A DNA stretch of 64,000 nucleotides from an uncultured Bacilli bacterium (GTDB lineage Bacteria; Bacillota_I; Bacilli_A; RFN20; CAG-631), in contig CAKPXF010000004.1 of NCBI GenBank assembly GCA_934201705.1, positions 62,001 through 126,000 on the forward strand. The letters run 5' to 3'. A model generated the notes under the pieces. It searched no databases and was not told where the DNA came from. It was given only the letters and a program-made list of their open reading frames with translations. Positions within the stretch are counted from its first letter, which is position 1. The number at the start of each line of letters is the position of its first letter. Positions 17,787 to 26,734 of this stretch are shown in pieces. The position numbers and the translations under genes are program-made.

Positions 17787-18398
17787 ATGATGTGCGAAAA
17801 GAAAATTTCTAAATCTGTTATAGAAAGATTACCAACTTATTTACACTATTTGAAATCAGATATGTTTAAAGATAATGAAATGGTGTCTTCAGTTAAACTT
17901 GCAAAAATTGTAGGATATGGCGAAGTTTTGGTTAGAAAAGATTTAGCAATGGTAAGTGGCACAGGGAAACCTAAAATTGGTTATAACAAGAATGAGCTAG
18001 TAATGAAGATTATGGAAGCATTAGATTGTGTTAAAATGAAAAACGCAATAATAGTTGGTGGTAGTCATTTCGATAGCGCATTATTATTAGATGAAAGCTT
18101 TAGTGAATATAATATTTTTATAAAAGCTAAATTTGAAATTAATTATAATGGTTCATTTAATAGAACAAATGTCTTTCCACTTAGTGATTTAAAAGAGTAT
18201 TGTAAAAAAGAAGATATCTCAATTGGTATCATTACTGTTGGTGAAAAAGATGCTCAAACAATATGTGATTTGTTAGTATCTTTAAACATAAAGGCAATAT
18301 GGAACTTTTCACCAGTAAAATTAAAGGTTCCTGAAAATGTCAAAGTAAAAGAAGAAAATATGGCTGCATCGCTTGCCGCACTTGCAGCAAATATATAA
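17787..18398 (+). CDS. rex: Redox-sensing transcriptional repressor Rex
   Basis: 203 residues, the family's usual length, with AAGGAGG before the start (ATG at 17787; the next codon is also ATG). The N-terminal winged helix matches Rex closely (SKSVIERLPTYLHYL, VRKDLAMVSGTGKPKIGYN), and the C-terminal Rossmann domain has the family ending (NFSPVKLKVPENVKV). The NADH-binding loop, normally VGxGNLGxAL, reads VGGSHFDSALL, so nucleotide binding may be altered. Rex normally represses fermentation genes until NADH is high. Here it heads an operon with adhE and hydrogenases, which fits that role. The gap to adhE is 16 bp. Confidence 0.88.
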   Translation: MMCEKKISKSVIERLPTYLHYLKSDMFKDNEMVSSVKLAKIVGYGEVLVRKDLAMVSGTGKPKIGYNKNELVMKIMEALDCVKMKNAIIVGGSHFDSALLLDESFSEYNIFIKAKFEINYNGSFNRTNVFPLSDLKEYCKKEDISIGIITVGEKDAQTICDLLVSLNIKAIWNFSPVKLKVPENVKVKEENMAASLAALAANI

Positions 18399-18414
18399 AA
18401 AAAGGAGAGTTAAT

Positions 18415-21090
18415 ATGGAAGAAAAAAAATATGAAATAGTAGATGGTGTTGAAGCTCTTGAAAAGGCAATAGCAAGAGTTAGAAAGGCTCAAGAAGTTTT
18501 TGCTACTTACACACAAGAACAAGTTGATAAGATTTTCTTTGCTGCCGCTTGTGCTGCAGATAAAATGAGAATCCCTCTTGCAAAGCTTGCAGTTGAAGAA
18601 ACTGGAATGGGTGTAGTAGAAGATAAAATTATTAAGAACCATTATGCAGCTGAATATATCTACAATGCTTATCGTCATGTTAAGACTTGTGGAGTTTTAG
18701 AAGAAGATGCAGCCTATGGTATTAAAAAGATTGCTGAACCAATTGGCTTAGTTGCTGCTGTTATTCCAACAACAAACCCAACCTCAACAGCTATTTTTAA
18801 GACTTTAATTTCTTTAAAGACAAGAAATGGTATTATTATTAGTCCACATCCAAGAGCTAAGAATTCAACAATTGCTGCTGCAAAGGTTGTACTTGAGGCT
18901 GCAGTAAAAGCTGGAGCACCAGAAGGCATTATTGGTTGGATTGATATTCCATCTCTTGAAATGACTAATTTATTAATGAAGGAAGCAGATATTATTTTAG
19001 CAACAGGTGGACCTGGTATGGTTAAGGCTGCTTATAGTAGTGGAAAACCAGCACTTGGTGTTGGAGCTGGTAATACTCCTGCAATTATTGATGATTCTGC
19101 TAATATCATATTAGCTGTTAACTCAATTATTCATAGTAAAACTTTTGATAATGGTATGATTTGTGCATCAGAACAATCAGTTATCGTTCTTGAAGGTGTT
19201 TATGATAAGGTAAAAGAAGAATTTGCTAAAAGAGGTTGTTACTTCTTAAATCCTGAAGAAACTGAAAAGGTTAGAAAAACAATTATTATTAATGGCGCTT
19301 TAAATGCTAAAATCGTTGGACAAGCTCCAGTTAAAATTGCTGCATTAGCAGGAGTTAGCGTACCAGAAGGTACTAAGATTTTAATTGGCGAGGTTGAAAG
19401 CGTTGATATTTCAGAAGAATTCGCTCACGAAAAGCTTTCTCCAGTATTAGCTATGTATAAAGCAAAAGATATTGAGGATGCATTTAGCAAGGCTGAACAT
19501 TTAATCGCTGATGGTGGTTATGGTCATACATCTTCAATTTATTTAGATGTTAATACTCAACAAGCTAAGCTTGCTGAATTTGAAGAAAGAATGAAAACAT
19601 GTCGTATTTTAGTTAATACTCCTTCATCTCAAGGTGGTATTGGTGATTTATATAACTTTAAATTAACTCCATCTTTAACACTTGGTTGTGGTAGCTGGGG
19701 TGGAAACTCAGTTAGTGAAAACGTTGGAGTTAAGCATTTAATCAATATTAAAACAGTAGCTGAAAGGAGAGAAAATATGCTTTGGTTTAGAGCTCCACAA
19801 AAGATTTATATTAAAAAAGGTTGCTTACCAGTTGCTTTAGATGAATTAAAAACAGTAATGGGCAAGAAAAAATGCTTTATCGTTACAGATAATTTCTTAT
19901 ATAGTCATGGTTATACAAAACCAATTACAGATAAACTTGATCAAATGGGAATTGAACATACTACATTCTTTGATGTAGAACCAGATCCAACACTTGCTTG
20001 TGCAAAAGCTGGCGCTGAACAAATGAGAACATTCAAGCCTGATTGCATTATTGCATTAGGTGGTGGCTCTGCAATGGATGCTGGTAAGATTATGTGGGTT
20101 ATGTATGAACATCCAGAAGTTGACTTTATGGATATGGCTATGCGTTTTATGGATATTAGAAAACGTGTATATACTTTCCCTAAGATGGGTGAAAAAGCAT
20201 ACTTCATTGCTATTCCAACATCTGCAGGTACTGGTTCTGAGGTTACTCCATTTGCCGTTATTACTGATGAAGTAAGCCATGTTAAGTATCCACTTGCTGA
20301 TTATGAATTATTACCTAATATGGCTATTATTGATACTGATTTCCATATGTCAGCTCCAAGAGGATTAACTGCTGCTAGTGGTATTGATGCTGTAAGCCAT
20401 AACTTAGAGGCAATCGCTTCAATGATGGCAACTGATTATACTGATGGTTTAGCTTTAAAATCATTAAAGACAATTTTTGAATATTTACCTCGTGCTTATG
20501 ACAATGGTCAAACAGATGTTGAAGCAAGAGAAAAAATGGCTAATGCAGCTACTATGGCTGGTATGGCATTTGCTAATGCTTTCTTAGGTGTATGTCACTC
20601 AATGGCTCATAAGCTTGGTGCTTTCCACCACATTGCTCATGGTGTTGCTAACGCTTTAATGCTTGATGAAGTATTAAGATTTAATGCAGCTGAAGTACCA
20701 GCAAAGATGGGAACATTCCCTCAATATGATCATCCACATACTTTACATCGTTATGCAGAAGTAGCTGATTATTTAGGAATTAAAGGAAAGAACGATCAAG
20801 AAAAATTAGACAATCTTATTAAAGCAATTGATGAATTAAAAGCAAGAGTTGGAATTAAACCAACAATTAAAGATTATGTTCCAGATGAGGCATACTTCTT
20901 AGAAAAACTTGACGAAATGGTTGAACAAGCATTTGACGATCAATGTACAGGTGCTAACCCTCGTTATCCATTAATGAGTGAAATCAAGCAAATGTATTTA
21001 AATGCATATTATGGAAATAAAACATTTGAAGAAAAAGCAATTCCAGAATATAATAAAGATAATAAATCAAAAAGATCAGTTCGTAAGTAA
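18415..21090 (+). CDS. adhE: Bifunctional acetaldehyde-CoA/alcohol dehydrogenase AdhE
   Basis: 891 residues from the ATG at 18415 (AAAGGAG upstream), full length for AdhE. The N-terminal CoA-acylating aldehyde dehydrogenase half has the nucleotide-contact region GPGMVKAAYSSGKPALGVGAGNTPA-like text and the catalytic Cys in DNGMICASEQ (about residue 250). The C-terminal iron-dependent alcohol dehydrogenase half has GGGSAMDAGK, PTSAGTGSEVTPF and the metal-binding His set in CHSMAHKLGAFHHIAHG. It converts acetyl-CoA to acetaldehyde and then ethanol, consuming two NADH. AdhE typically forms spirosomes. Its place directly behind rex suggests NADH-controlled ethanol fermentation. Confidence 0.97.
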   Translation: MEEKKYEIVDGVEALEKAIARVRKAQEVFATYTQEQVDKIFFAAACAADKMRIPLAKLAVEETGMGVVEDKIIKNHYAAEYIYNAYRHVKTCGVLEEDAAYGIKKIAEPIGLVAAVIPTTNPTSTAIFKTLISLKTRNGIIISPHPRAKNSTIAAAKVVLEAAVKAGAPEGIIGWIDIPSLEMTNLLMKEADIILATGGPGMVKAAYSSGKPALGVGAGNTPAIIDDSANIILAVNSIIHSKTFDNGMICASEQSVIVLEGVYDKVKEEFAKRGCYFLNPEETEKVRKTIIINGALNAKIVGQAPVKIAALAGVSVPEGTKILIGEVESVDISEEFAHEKLSPVLAMYKAKDIEDAFSKAEHLIADGGYGHTSSIYLDVNTQQAKLAEFEERMKTCRILVNTPSSQGGIGDLYNFKLTPSLTLGCGSWGGNSVSENVGVKHLINIKTVAERRENMLWFRAPQKIYIKKGCLPVALDELKTVMGKKKCFIVTDNFLYSHGYTKPITDKLDQMGIEHTTFFDVEPDPTLACAKAGAEQMRTFKPDCIIALGGGSAMDAGKIMWVMYEHPEVDFMDMAMRFMDIRKRVYTFPKMGEKAYFIAIPTSAGTGSEVTPFAVITDEVSHVKYPLADYELLPNMAIIDTDFHMSAPRGLTAASGIDAVSHNLEAIASMMATDYTDGLALKSLKTIFEYLPRAYDNGQTDVEAREKMANAATMAGMAFANAFLGVCHSMAHKLGAFHHIAHGVANALMLDEVLRFNAAEVPAKMGTFPQYDHPHTLHRYAEVADYLGIKGKNDQEKLDNLIKAIDELKARVGIKPTIKDYVPDEAYFLEKLDEMVEQAFDDQCTGANPRYPLMSEIKQMYLNAYYGNKTFEEKAIPEYNKDNKSKRSVRK

Positions 21091-21108
21091 TTTTAAGGAG
21101 GCATAAAT

Positions 21109-21858
21109 ATGAACTTAGATAGAGTAATTGCCGTAAGAAATAATAAAACTATTTATCGTGACGGCGATAATTACATTAAAGTCTTTGATAGCGATTTTTC
21201 AAAAGCTGATATTTTAAATGAAGCTTTAAATCAAGCACGTGTTGAAGAAACAGGCTTAAATATTCCTCACGTAAAAGAGGTAACTACTATTGATGGGAAA
21301 TGGGCTATTATATCTAACTACATTAGTGGTAAAACACTTGAAAGATTAATGCAAGAAAACCCAGAAAAGAAACATGAATATTTAGAATTATTTGTTGATC
21401 TACAAATTGAAGTTCAATCTAAGAGCTGCCCATTATTAACTAAGCTTAAAGATAAGATGAATAGAAAAATCTCTCAAGCAGATTTAGATGCTACAACTCG
21501 TTATGATTTACATTCTCGTCTTGAGGGTATGCCAAAGCATACTAAGTTATGTCATGGTGATTTTAACCCATCAAATATCATTATTGGTGATGATGGAAAG
21601 GCATATGTAACAGACTGGTCTCATGCAACTCAAGGTAACGCTTCAGCTGATGTAGCTAGAACATATTTATTATTCTGGCTAGCTGGAGATATTGATGGAG
21701 CTAATGAATATTTAGATTTATTCTGCAAAAAGACAAATACAGCAAAGCAATACATTCAAAAGTGGATGCCAATTGTTGCTGCATCTCAATCAGTTAAAGG
21801 TAATAAGGAAGAACGTGAATTCTTATTATCTTGGGCTAAAGTTGTTGATTATGAATAA
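21109..21858 (+). CDS. Aminoglycoside phosphotransferase/choline-kinase-fold protein
   Basis: 249 residues. The phosphotransferase catalytic loop is clear (CHGDFNPSNI, about residues 145-154, the HGDxxxxN Brenner motif), followed by VTDWSHA, the magnesium-binding Asp. The N-lobe is shorter than in protein kinases (IYRDGDNYIKVF.. with a Lys). The family phosphorylates small molecules or, in some cases, proteins; a drug substrate is unlikely here. It sits 18 bp after adhE and 17 bp before the ferredoxins, clearly inside the fermentation/hydrogenase operon. Together with the PP2C-type phosphatase at 24057 it could form a kinase/phosphatase pair. That is inference. Confidence 0.85.
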   Translation: MNLDRVIAVRNNKTIYRDGDNYIKVFDSDFSKADILNEALNQARVEETGLNIPHVKEVTTIDGKWAIISNYISGKTLERLMQENPEKKHEYLELFVDLQIEVQSKSCPLLTKLKDKMNRKISQADLDATTRYDLHSRLEGMPKHTKLCHGDFNPSNIIIGDDGKAYVTDWSHATQGNASADVARTYLLFWLAGDIDGANEYLDLFCKKTNTAKQYIQKWMPIVAASQSVKGNKEEREFLLSWAKVVDYE

Positions 21859-21875
21859 TTAAAGGAGCAAATAAA

Positions 21876-22118
21876 ATGGTAAAGGTAACAATTTGTATTG
21901 GTAGTTCATGTCACATTAAGGGTTCTCGTCAAGTAGTTGAGCAATTACAATATTTAATTGCAAAAAACAACTTAAAGGATAAGGTTGAACTTGGTGGAAC
22001 TTTTTGTATGGGTAAATGTCAACAAGGCGTTTGTGTTACTGTAAATGACGAATTATTTTCAGTAAGCCCAGAAACAGTTAAGGATTTCTTTGATAAAGAG
22101 GTTTTACCAAGAGTATAA
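21876..22118 (+). CDS. Thioredoxin-like [2Fe-2S] ferredoxin (NuoE/HydC-like), copy 1
   Basis: 80 residues. The NuoE-type cluster ligands are all present: CIGSSC (C-x4-C, near residues 6-11) and CMGKC (C-x3-C, near residues 46-50). It corresponds to the C-terminal thioredoxin-like [2Fe-2S] domain of NuoE/HydC standing alone, expected to carry single electrons to or from the hydrogenase-type proteins downstream. AAAGGAG precedes the start. A second copy follows at once. Such stand-alone domains are common next to [FeFe]-hydrogenase genes. Confidence 0.9.
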   Translation: MVKVTICIGSSCHIKGSRQVVEQLQYLIAKNNLKDKVELGGTFCMGKCQQGVCVTVNDELFSVSPETVKDFFDKEVLPRV

Positions 22119-22119
22119 A

Positions 22120-22374
22120 ATGATTGAAATTAAAATATGTGTTGGTAGTTCATGCCATTTAAAAGGCTCTGAAGAATTAATAGATATAATCTTAAAGAAA
22201 ATTGAAAGTGGCAATTTAAAAGACAAAATCGAACTTTCTGGTAGCTTTTGCTTAGGAAAGTGTAATCGTGTAGGTGTAACCATTGAAGTAAATGGTTGCA
22301 CTTATACTGGTATTAATAAAGAAAATTTTGAAATATTTTGGCATGATAAAATTCTACCTATTTTAGGTAATTAA
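22120..22374 (+). CDS. Thioredoxin-like [2Fe-2S] ferredoxin, copy 2
   Basis: 84 residues starting at the ATG at 22120, 1 bp after the stop of copy 1, so translation is probably coupled; a longer start would overlap copy 1 heavily. The ligands are again CVGSSC and CLGKC. Identity to copy 1 is moderate (VGSSCHLKGSEEL versus IGSSCHIKGSRQV), so this is an old tandem duplication and the two may serve different partners, for example one for each hydrogenase-type protein that follows. The next gene starts 13 bp downstream. Confidence 0.9.
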   Translation: MIEIKICVGSSCHLKGSEELIDIILKKIESGNLKDKIELSGSFCLGKCNRVGVTIEVNGCTYTGINKENFEIFWHDKILPILGN

Positions 22375-22387
22375 AAAGGAGATAATT

Positions 22388-24064
22388 ATGTCTAATTGTT
22401 TGACATTAAAAAAATCTAATTGTAAAAATTGCTATAAATGTATCCGTCATTGTCCAGTTAAATCAATTAGATTTTCTGCTAATCAAGCTCATATTATAAA
22501 CAATGAATGCATTTTATGTGGTCATTGTTTTGTCGTTTGTCCACAAAATGCAAAAGAAATTACAAGCGAAATTGAAAAGGTTAAGGTTTTACTTCAGCTT
22601 GATAATCCAATTGTTGTAAGCCTTGCACCTTCTTTTGCTGTTAATTATGAAAATGTTGGAATTAATGGTATGAGAAATGCTTTAAAGCAACTTGGCTTTT
22701 ATGATGTTGAAGAAACAGCCATTGGAGCTACAATTGTTAAAAAGGAATATGATCGAATATTAAATGAAGAGGATAGAGATGTAGTAATATCATCTTGCTG
22801 TCACTCTATTAATTTATTAATTCAAAAATATTTTCCACAGCAACTTCCATATTTAGCTGATGTTTTATCGCCAATGCAAGCTCATGCATTAGATATTAAA
22901 AAAAGAATTCCAAATGCTAAGGTTGTTTTTATTGGCCCTTGTGTTGCAAAAAAGGATGAAGCAGAATATTATGAGGGAATTGTTGATGCAGTTTTAACGT
23001 TCGAAGAGTTAACAAAGTGGTTAAATGAAAAAAATATTGAATTAAAAGAAGAACTTGATAATAATGATCAAACATTAACAAGATTTTTCCCAACTACTGG
23101 TGGTATTTTAAAAACAATGGTCAAGGAAAATAAGAAATATACTTATTTAGCTATTGATGGTGTAGAAAATTGTATTTCAACATTAAAGGATTTAGCTAAT
23201 GGCTTAATTCATAATTGCTTTATTGAAATGTCAGCTTGTGTTGGAAGCTGTATTGCTGGTCCAATTATTGAAAAACAACACCATTCTTTGGTAAAGGATT
23301 ATATTGCTATTTCAAAATACGCTGGAAAGAAGGATTTTCAAGTATTACAACCAAATAGCTATGAGGTAAAAAAGCAATTTATTCCAATTCCTAAAAAGCT
23401 AGTTCAGCCTACAGAAATGGAAATAAATTCTGTTTTACGTCAAATGGGAAAAATAAAAAAAGAGGATGAATTGAATTGCGGTTCATGTGGATATGATACT
23501 TGTCGTGAAAAAGCAATTGCTATTTTACAAGGAAAAGCCGAAATATCTATGTGTTTACCATATTTAAAGGAAAAGGCAGAAAGCTTTTCTGATTGTATAG
23601 TTAATAATACGCCAAATGGTTTATTAGTATTAAATGAAAGCTTAGAGGTTCAACAAATTAATGCTGCAGCAAGAAAAATTATGAATATTAATTCGGCTTC
23701 AGATGTATTAGGAGAACCAGTTGTTAGAATTCTTGACCCATCATTATTCTTAGATGTTTTAGAGGAAAAAGGTGAAGTAAGAAATAATAGAGTTTATTTA
23801 ACTGAGTATCAAAAATATGTTGAACAAACAATAATACATGATAAGACATACCATTTACTTATTTGTATTATTCGTGATGTAACTGATGAAGAAAAAGAAA
23901 AAGAAAAGAAAGAAAACATAAGTCGTCAAACTGTTGAAATTGCTGACAAGGTTGTTGATAAGCAAATGAGAATTGTTCAAGAAATTGCTTCACTTTTAGG
24001 TGAAACTGCTGCTGAAACAAAAATTGCTTTAACAAAGTTAAAGGAGTCAATTTCAAATGAATGA
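22388..24064 (+). CDS. hydS: Sensory [FeFe]-hydrogenase-like protein with PAS domain (HydS type, group C)
   Basis: 558 residues. N-terminal 2x[4Fe-4S] ferredoxin domain (CKNCYKCIRHCP, CILCGHCFVVCP). An H-cluster domain follows, with ligand motifs ISSCCHS, GPCVAKKDEAE and SACVGSCIAG; these differ from catalytic hydrogenases in the usual TSCCP and MACxGGC contexts. Next comes an extra Fe-S domain (CGSCGYDTCREKA, about residues 360-400), then a PAS domain (about 400-510) and a C-terminal helix. This order is that of the group C putative H2-sensing proteins. It overlaps the phosphatase gene by 8 bp, suggesting that the sensor output goes to that phosphatase. Probably cytoplasmic. Confidence 0.9.
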   Translation: MSNCLTLKKSNCKNCYKCIRHCPVKSIRFSANQAHIINNECILCGHCFVVCPQNAKEITSEIEKVKVLLQLDNPIVVSLAPSFAVNYENVGINGMRNALKQLGFYDVEETAIGATIVKKEYDRILNEEDRDVVISSCCHSINLLIQKYFPQQLPYLADVLSPMQAHALDIKKRIPNAKVVFIGPCVAKKDEAEYYEGIVDAVLTFEELTKWLNEKNIELKEELDNNDQTLTRFFPTTGGILKTMVKENKKYTYLAIDGVENCISTLKDLANGLIHNCFIEMSACVGSCIAGPIIEKQHHSLVKDYIAISKYAGKKDFQVLQPNSYEVKKQFIPIPKKLVQPTEMEINSVLRQMGKIKKEDELNCGSCGYDTCREKAIAILQGKAEISMCLPYLKEKAESFSDCIVNNTPNGLLVLNESLEVQQINAAARKIMNINSASDVLGEPVVRILDPSLFLDVLEEKGEVRNNRVYLTEYQKYVEQTIIHDKTYHLLICIIRDVTDEEKEKEKKENISRQTVEIADKVVDKQMRIVQEIASLLGETAAETKIALTKLKESISNE

Positions 24065-25229
24065 TTTATGTGTTGATATAGGTTATAAAAGTATTAACCA
24101 TAGTGGAGAACAATTATGTGGAGATCACGTAGATGTTATCGAAAAAGATGAAAATTCAACAGTTGTTGTTTTAGCAGATGGTCTTGGTAGTGGTGTTAAG
24201 GCTAGTATTTTATCAACATTAACCTCAAAAATTATTTCAACCTTAATGGCTGAAGGATTATCTCTTGAGGATTGCGTTGAAACTGTAGCTGCAACTTTGC
24301 CAATTTGTTCAGTAAGAGGAGTTGCATATTCAACATTTACAATTATTCATATAATTGATAATAAAGAAGCTGAAATTATTCAATATGATAATCCACAGGT
24401 TATTTTATTAAGAGATAGTGTTAATTATGACTATCCAAAAACGGAAATGACTATTGGCGGTAAGAAAATATATAAATCTAATATTAAGTTGTATGAGGGT
24501 GATTTAATTATTGCTATGAGTGATGGTTGTCCTCATGCAGGGCTTGGAATTAAATATAATTTAGGTTGGAAAAGAGAAGATATTATTTCTTTTATGGAAG
24601 CAATTGCGCCAACTGGCTATAGTGCTAAAACTTATGCAACTATTTTAGTTGATGAATGTAATAAATTATATGGCTATAAACCTGGCGATGATGCTACAGC
24701 ATGTGTTATTAAATTAAAGCAAAGGGTTCCAATGAATATTTTGTTTGGTCCATCATCTAATAGGGAAGATACAAATAAAATGATGGCTTTATTCTTTTCA
24801 AAAGAAGGAAAGCATATTGTTTGTGGTGGAACTACATCATCACTAGTTGCAAAGTATTTAAATAAGCCTATTAAGGCAAGCTTACAATATATTGAAAGTG
24901 ATGTTCCTCCAATTGCTGAAATAGAAGGTGTTGATTTAGTAACTGAAGGTGTTATTACTATTAATAAGGTTCTTGAATATGCTAAGGATTCATTAAGAGA
25001 AAATAAATATTATGAAAAGTGGAGCTATGGACATGATGGCGCTTCACTTATCGCAAGATTGTTGTTTGAGGAAGCAACTGATATTAACTTTTATGTAGGT
25101 AGAGCTATTAATCCGGCTCATCAAAATCCTAATCTTCCAATTAATTTTAGTATTAAAATGAATTTAGTTGAGGATTTATCAAAATGCTTAAGACAAATGG
25201 GAAAGAAAGTTAAAATTAGTTACTTTTAG
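24057..25229 (+). CDS. SpoIIE/PP2C-type serine/threonine phosphatase
   Basis: 390 residues. Metal-binding motifs of the PP2C fold are visible near the N-terminus (CGDHVDV, VLADGLGSGVKAS) and again in IAMSDGCPHAG and GDDATACVI. These match the SpoIIE-type phosphatases that accompany group C hydrogenases. The C-terminal ~170 residues (from MNILFGPSSN) form a second domain that I do not recognise. The start overlaps hydS by 8 bp (ATG at 24057), implying matched production. Likely role: dephosphorylate a Ser/Thr-phosphorylated regulator or enzyme in response to the HydS state. The substrate is not visible. Confidence 0.88.
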   Translation: MNDLCVDIGYKSINHSGEQLCGDHVDVIEKDENSTVVVLADGLGSGVKASILSTLTSKIISTLMAEGLSLEDCVETVAATLPICSVRGVAYSTFTIIHIIDNKEAEIIQYDNPQVILLRDSVNYDYPKTEMTIGGKKIYKSNIKLYEGDLIIAMSDGCPHAGLGIKYNLGWKREDIISFMEAIAPTGYSAKTYATILVDECNKLYGYKPGDDATACVIKLKQRVPMNILFGPSSNREDTNKMMALFFSKEGKHIVCGGTTSSLVAKYLNKPIKASLQYIESDVPPIAEIEGVDLVTEGVITINKVLEYAKDSLRENKYYEKWSYGHDGASLIARLLFEEATDINFYVGRAINPAHQNPNLPINFSIKMNLVEDLSKCLRQMGKKVKISYF

Positions 25230-25240
25230 GAGGAAGAAAA

Positions 25241-26665
25241 ATGAGGAAATTTGATACAAAAGTACAGTTATTGAAATATAGAGTACTTCGCGAGGTTGCA
25301 AAAGATGCTTGGGAGGATAAATTAGCTACAACAGCTATTGATATTCCCAAAAGAATCGTGCCTGGAAAAATTCCAACAATGCGTTGTTGTGTTTATAAAG
25401 AAAGAGCTATTTTAGCCGAACGTGTTAAGCTTGCAATGGGTGGAAACACAGAAAATCCTAATGTTATTGAGGTCATTGATATTGCTTGTGATGAATGTCC
25501 AATGGGAGGATATGAGGTTACTAATGCATGTCGTGGCTGTCTAGCACATAGATGTGAGGATGCTTGTAGATTTGGAGCAATTACATTTGATGAAAATCAT
25601 GTTGCTCACATTGATAAGAGTAAATGTAAGGAATGCGGAATGTGTGCTCGAGTTTGTCCTTATAGCGCTATTCACAATTATAAAAGGCCATGTGAAACTG
25701 CTTGCAAAATAAAAGCAATTAGTATGGGCGATGAAAAGCAAGCTTGCATTGATAATAATAAATGTATTTCGTGTGGAGCATGTGTGTATCAATGTCCATT
25801 TGGTGCAATAATGGATAAGTCATACATTTTAAATGTAATTGATATGCTAAAGAAGAGTAACAATAATACAACTTATAAGGTATTTGCTGTTGTTGCTCCA
25901 TCAATTTCAAGCCAATTTACCTATGCTAAGTTAGGTCAAGTAATTACAGGGCTTAAAAAGCTTGGCTTCTATACAGTAATTGAAGCTGCACTTGGTGCTG
26001 ATATGGTTGCTCAAAAAGAATCAGTTGAACTAGCAGAAAAAGGATTTTTAACTAGTTCTTGTTGCCCAGCATTTGTATCATATATTGAAAAAGCATTTCC
26101 TAATTTAAAGGAATATGTATCTCATAATTTATCGCCTATGGGTACAATTGCTAAATATATTAAAGAGCATGAAGGAGCTTGCAAGGTAGTATTTATTGGA
26201 CCATGTACTGCTAAAAAGGCTGAAATATTAAAGGATGAGGTTAAACCATACGTTGATTCAGTAATTACCTTTGAAGAATTACAGGCTTTATTTGATAGTA
26301 AAGATATTGATATTACAACTCTTGATTTAGATGTATTAGATAATGCTTCTTATTATGGAAGAATATTTGCAAGAAGTGGTGGCTTATCTGATGCTGTAAA
26401 AGAGGGATTACTTGAACAAAATATCGAATTTGATTTAAAGGCTGTTCCATGTGATGGTATTGAGGCTTGTCGTCAAGCATTACTTCAAAAGAATAGAAAT
26501 ACCCTAGATGCTAACTTCATTGAAGGTATGGCATGTATTGGTGGTTGTATTGGTGGTGCTGGTTGTTTAACTCATGGCGAGAAAAATAAAGCTGAAGTAG
26601 ATAAATATGGTAAGGAAGCTTTTGAAAAAACAATTCTTGAAACTATATCTATATTGAAAAAATAA
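25241..26665 (+). CDS. [FeFe] hydrogenase, group B type
   Basis: 474 residues. A short N-terminal family-specific region (residues 1-75) is followed by several Fe-S cluster motifs (CDECPMG.., CRGCLAHRCEDAC, CKECGMCARVCP, CETACK, CISCGACVYQCP). The H-cluster domain has full catalytic-type motifs: TSSCCPAF, GPCTAKKAE and EGMACIGGCIGGAG. The order and length fit group B (ferredoxin-linked) hydrogenases, which release H2 from reduced ferredoxin. AGGAGG precedes the start, 11 bp after the phosphatase gene. It is the last gene of the operon, followed by a strong terminator. Maturation genes hydEFG are not in the window. Confidence 0.92.
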   Translation: MRKFDTKVQLLKYRVLREVAKDAWEDKLATTAIDIPKRIVPGKIPTMRCCVYKERAILAERVKLAMGGNTENPNVIEVIDIACDECPMGGYEVTNACRGCLAHRCEDACRFGAITFDENHVAHIDKSKCKECGMCARVCPYSAIHNYKRPCETACKIKAISMGDEKQACIDNNKCISCGACVYQCPFGAIMDKSYILNVIDMLKKSNNNTTYKVFAVVAPSISSQFTYAKLGQVITGLKKLGFYTVIEAALGADMVAQKESVELAEKGFLTSSCCPAFVSYIEKAFPNLKEYVSHNLSPMGTIAKYIKEHEGACKVVFIGPCTAKKAEILKDEVKPYVDSVITFEELQALFDSKDIDITTLDLDVLDNASYYGRIFARSGGLSDAVKEGLLEQNIEFDLKAVPCDGIEACRQALLQKNRNTLDANFIEGMACIGGCIGGAGCLTHGEKNKAEVDKYGKEAFEKTILETISILKK

Positions 26666-26682
26666 AATAATAATATTAAAAT

Positions 26683-26711
26683 AAAAGAAAGACGTTAAAA
26701 ATCTTTCTTTT
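26683..26711 (+). terminator. Rho-independent terminator of the rex-adhE-hydrogenase operon
   Basis: AAAAGAAAGA, 9-nt loop, TCTTTCTTTT, then further T residues. It lies 18 bp after the hydrogenase stop. Confidence 0.85.
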
Positions 26712-26734
26712 TATTATAATTTAGGAGACTATTT

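Noticed and set aside
19941..20280. Long open frames on both strands inside adhE
   Set aside because: Shadow frames of a well-conserved full-length gene; no ribosome sites or protein-like composition.
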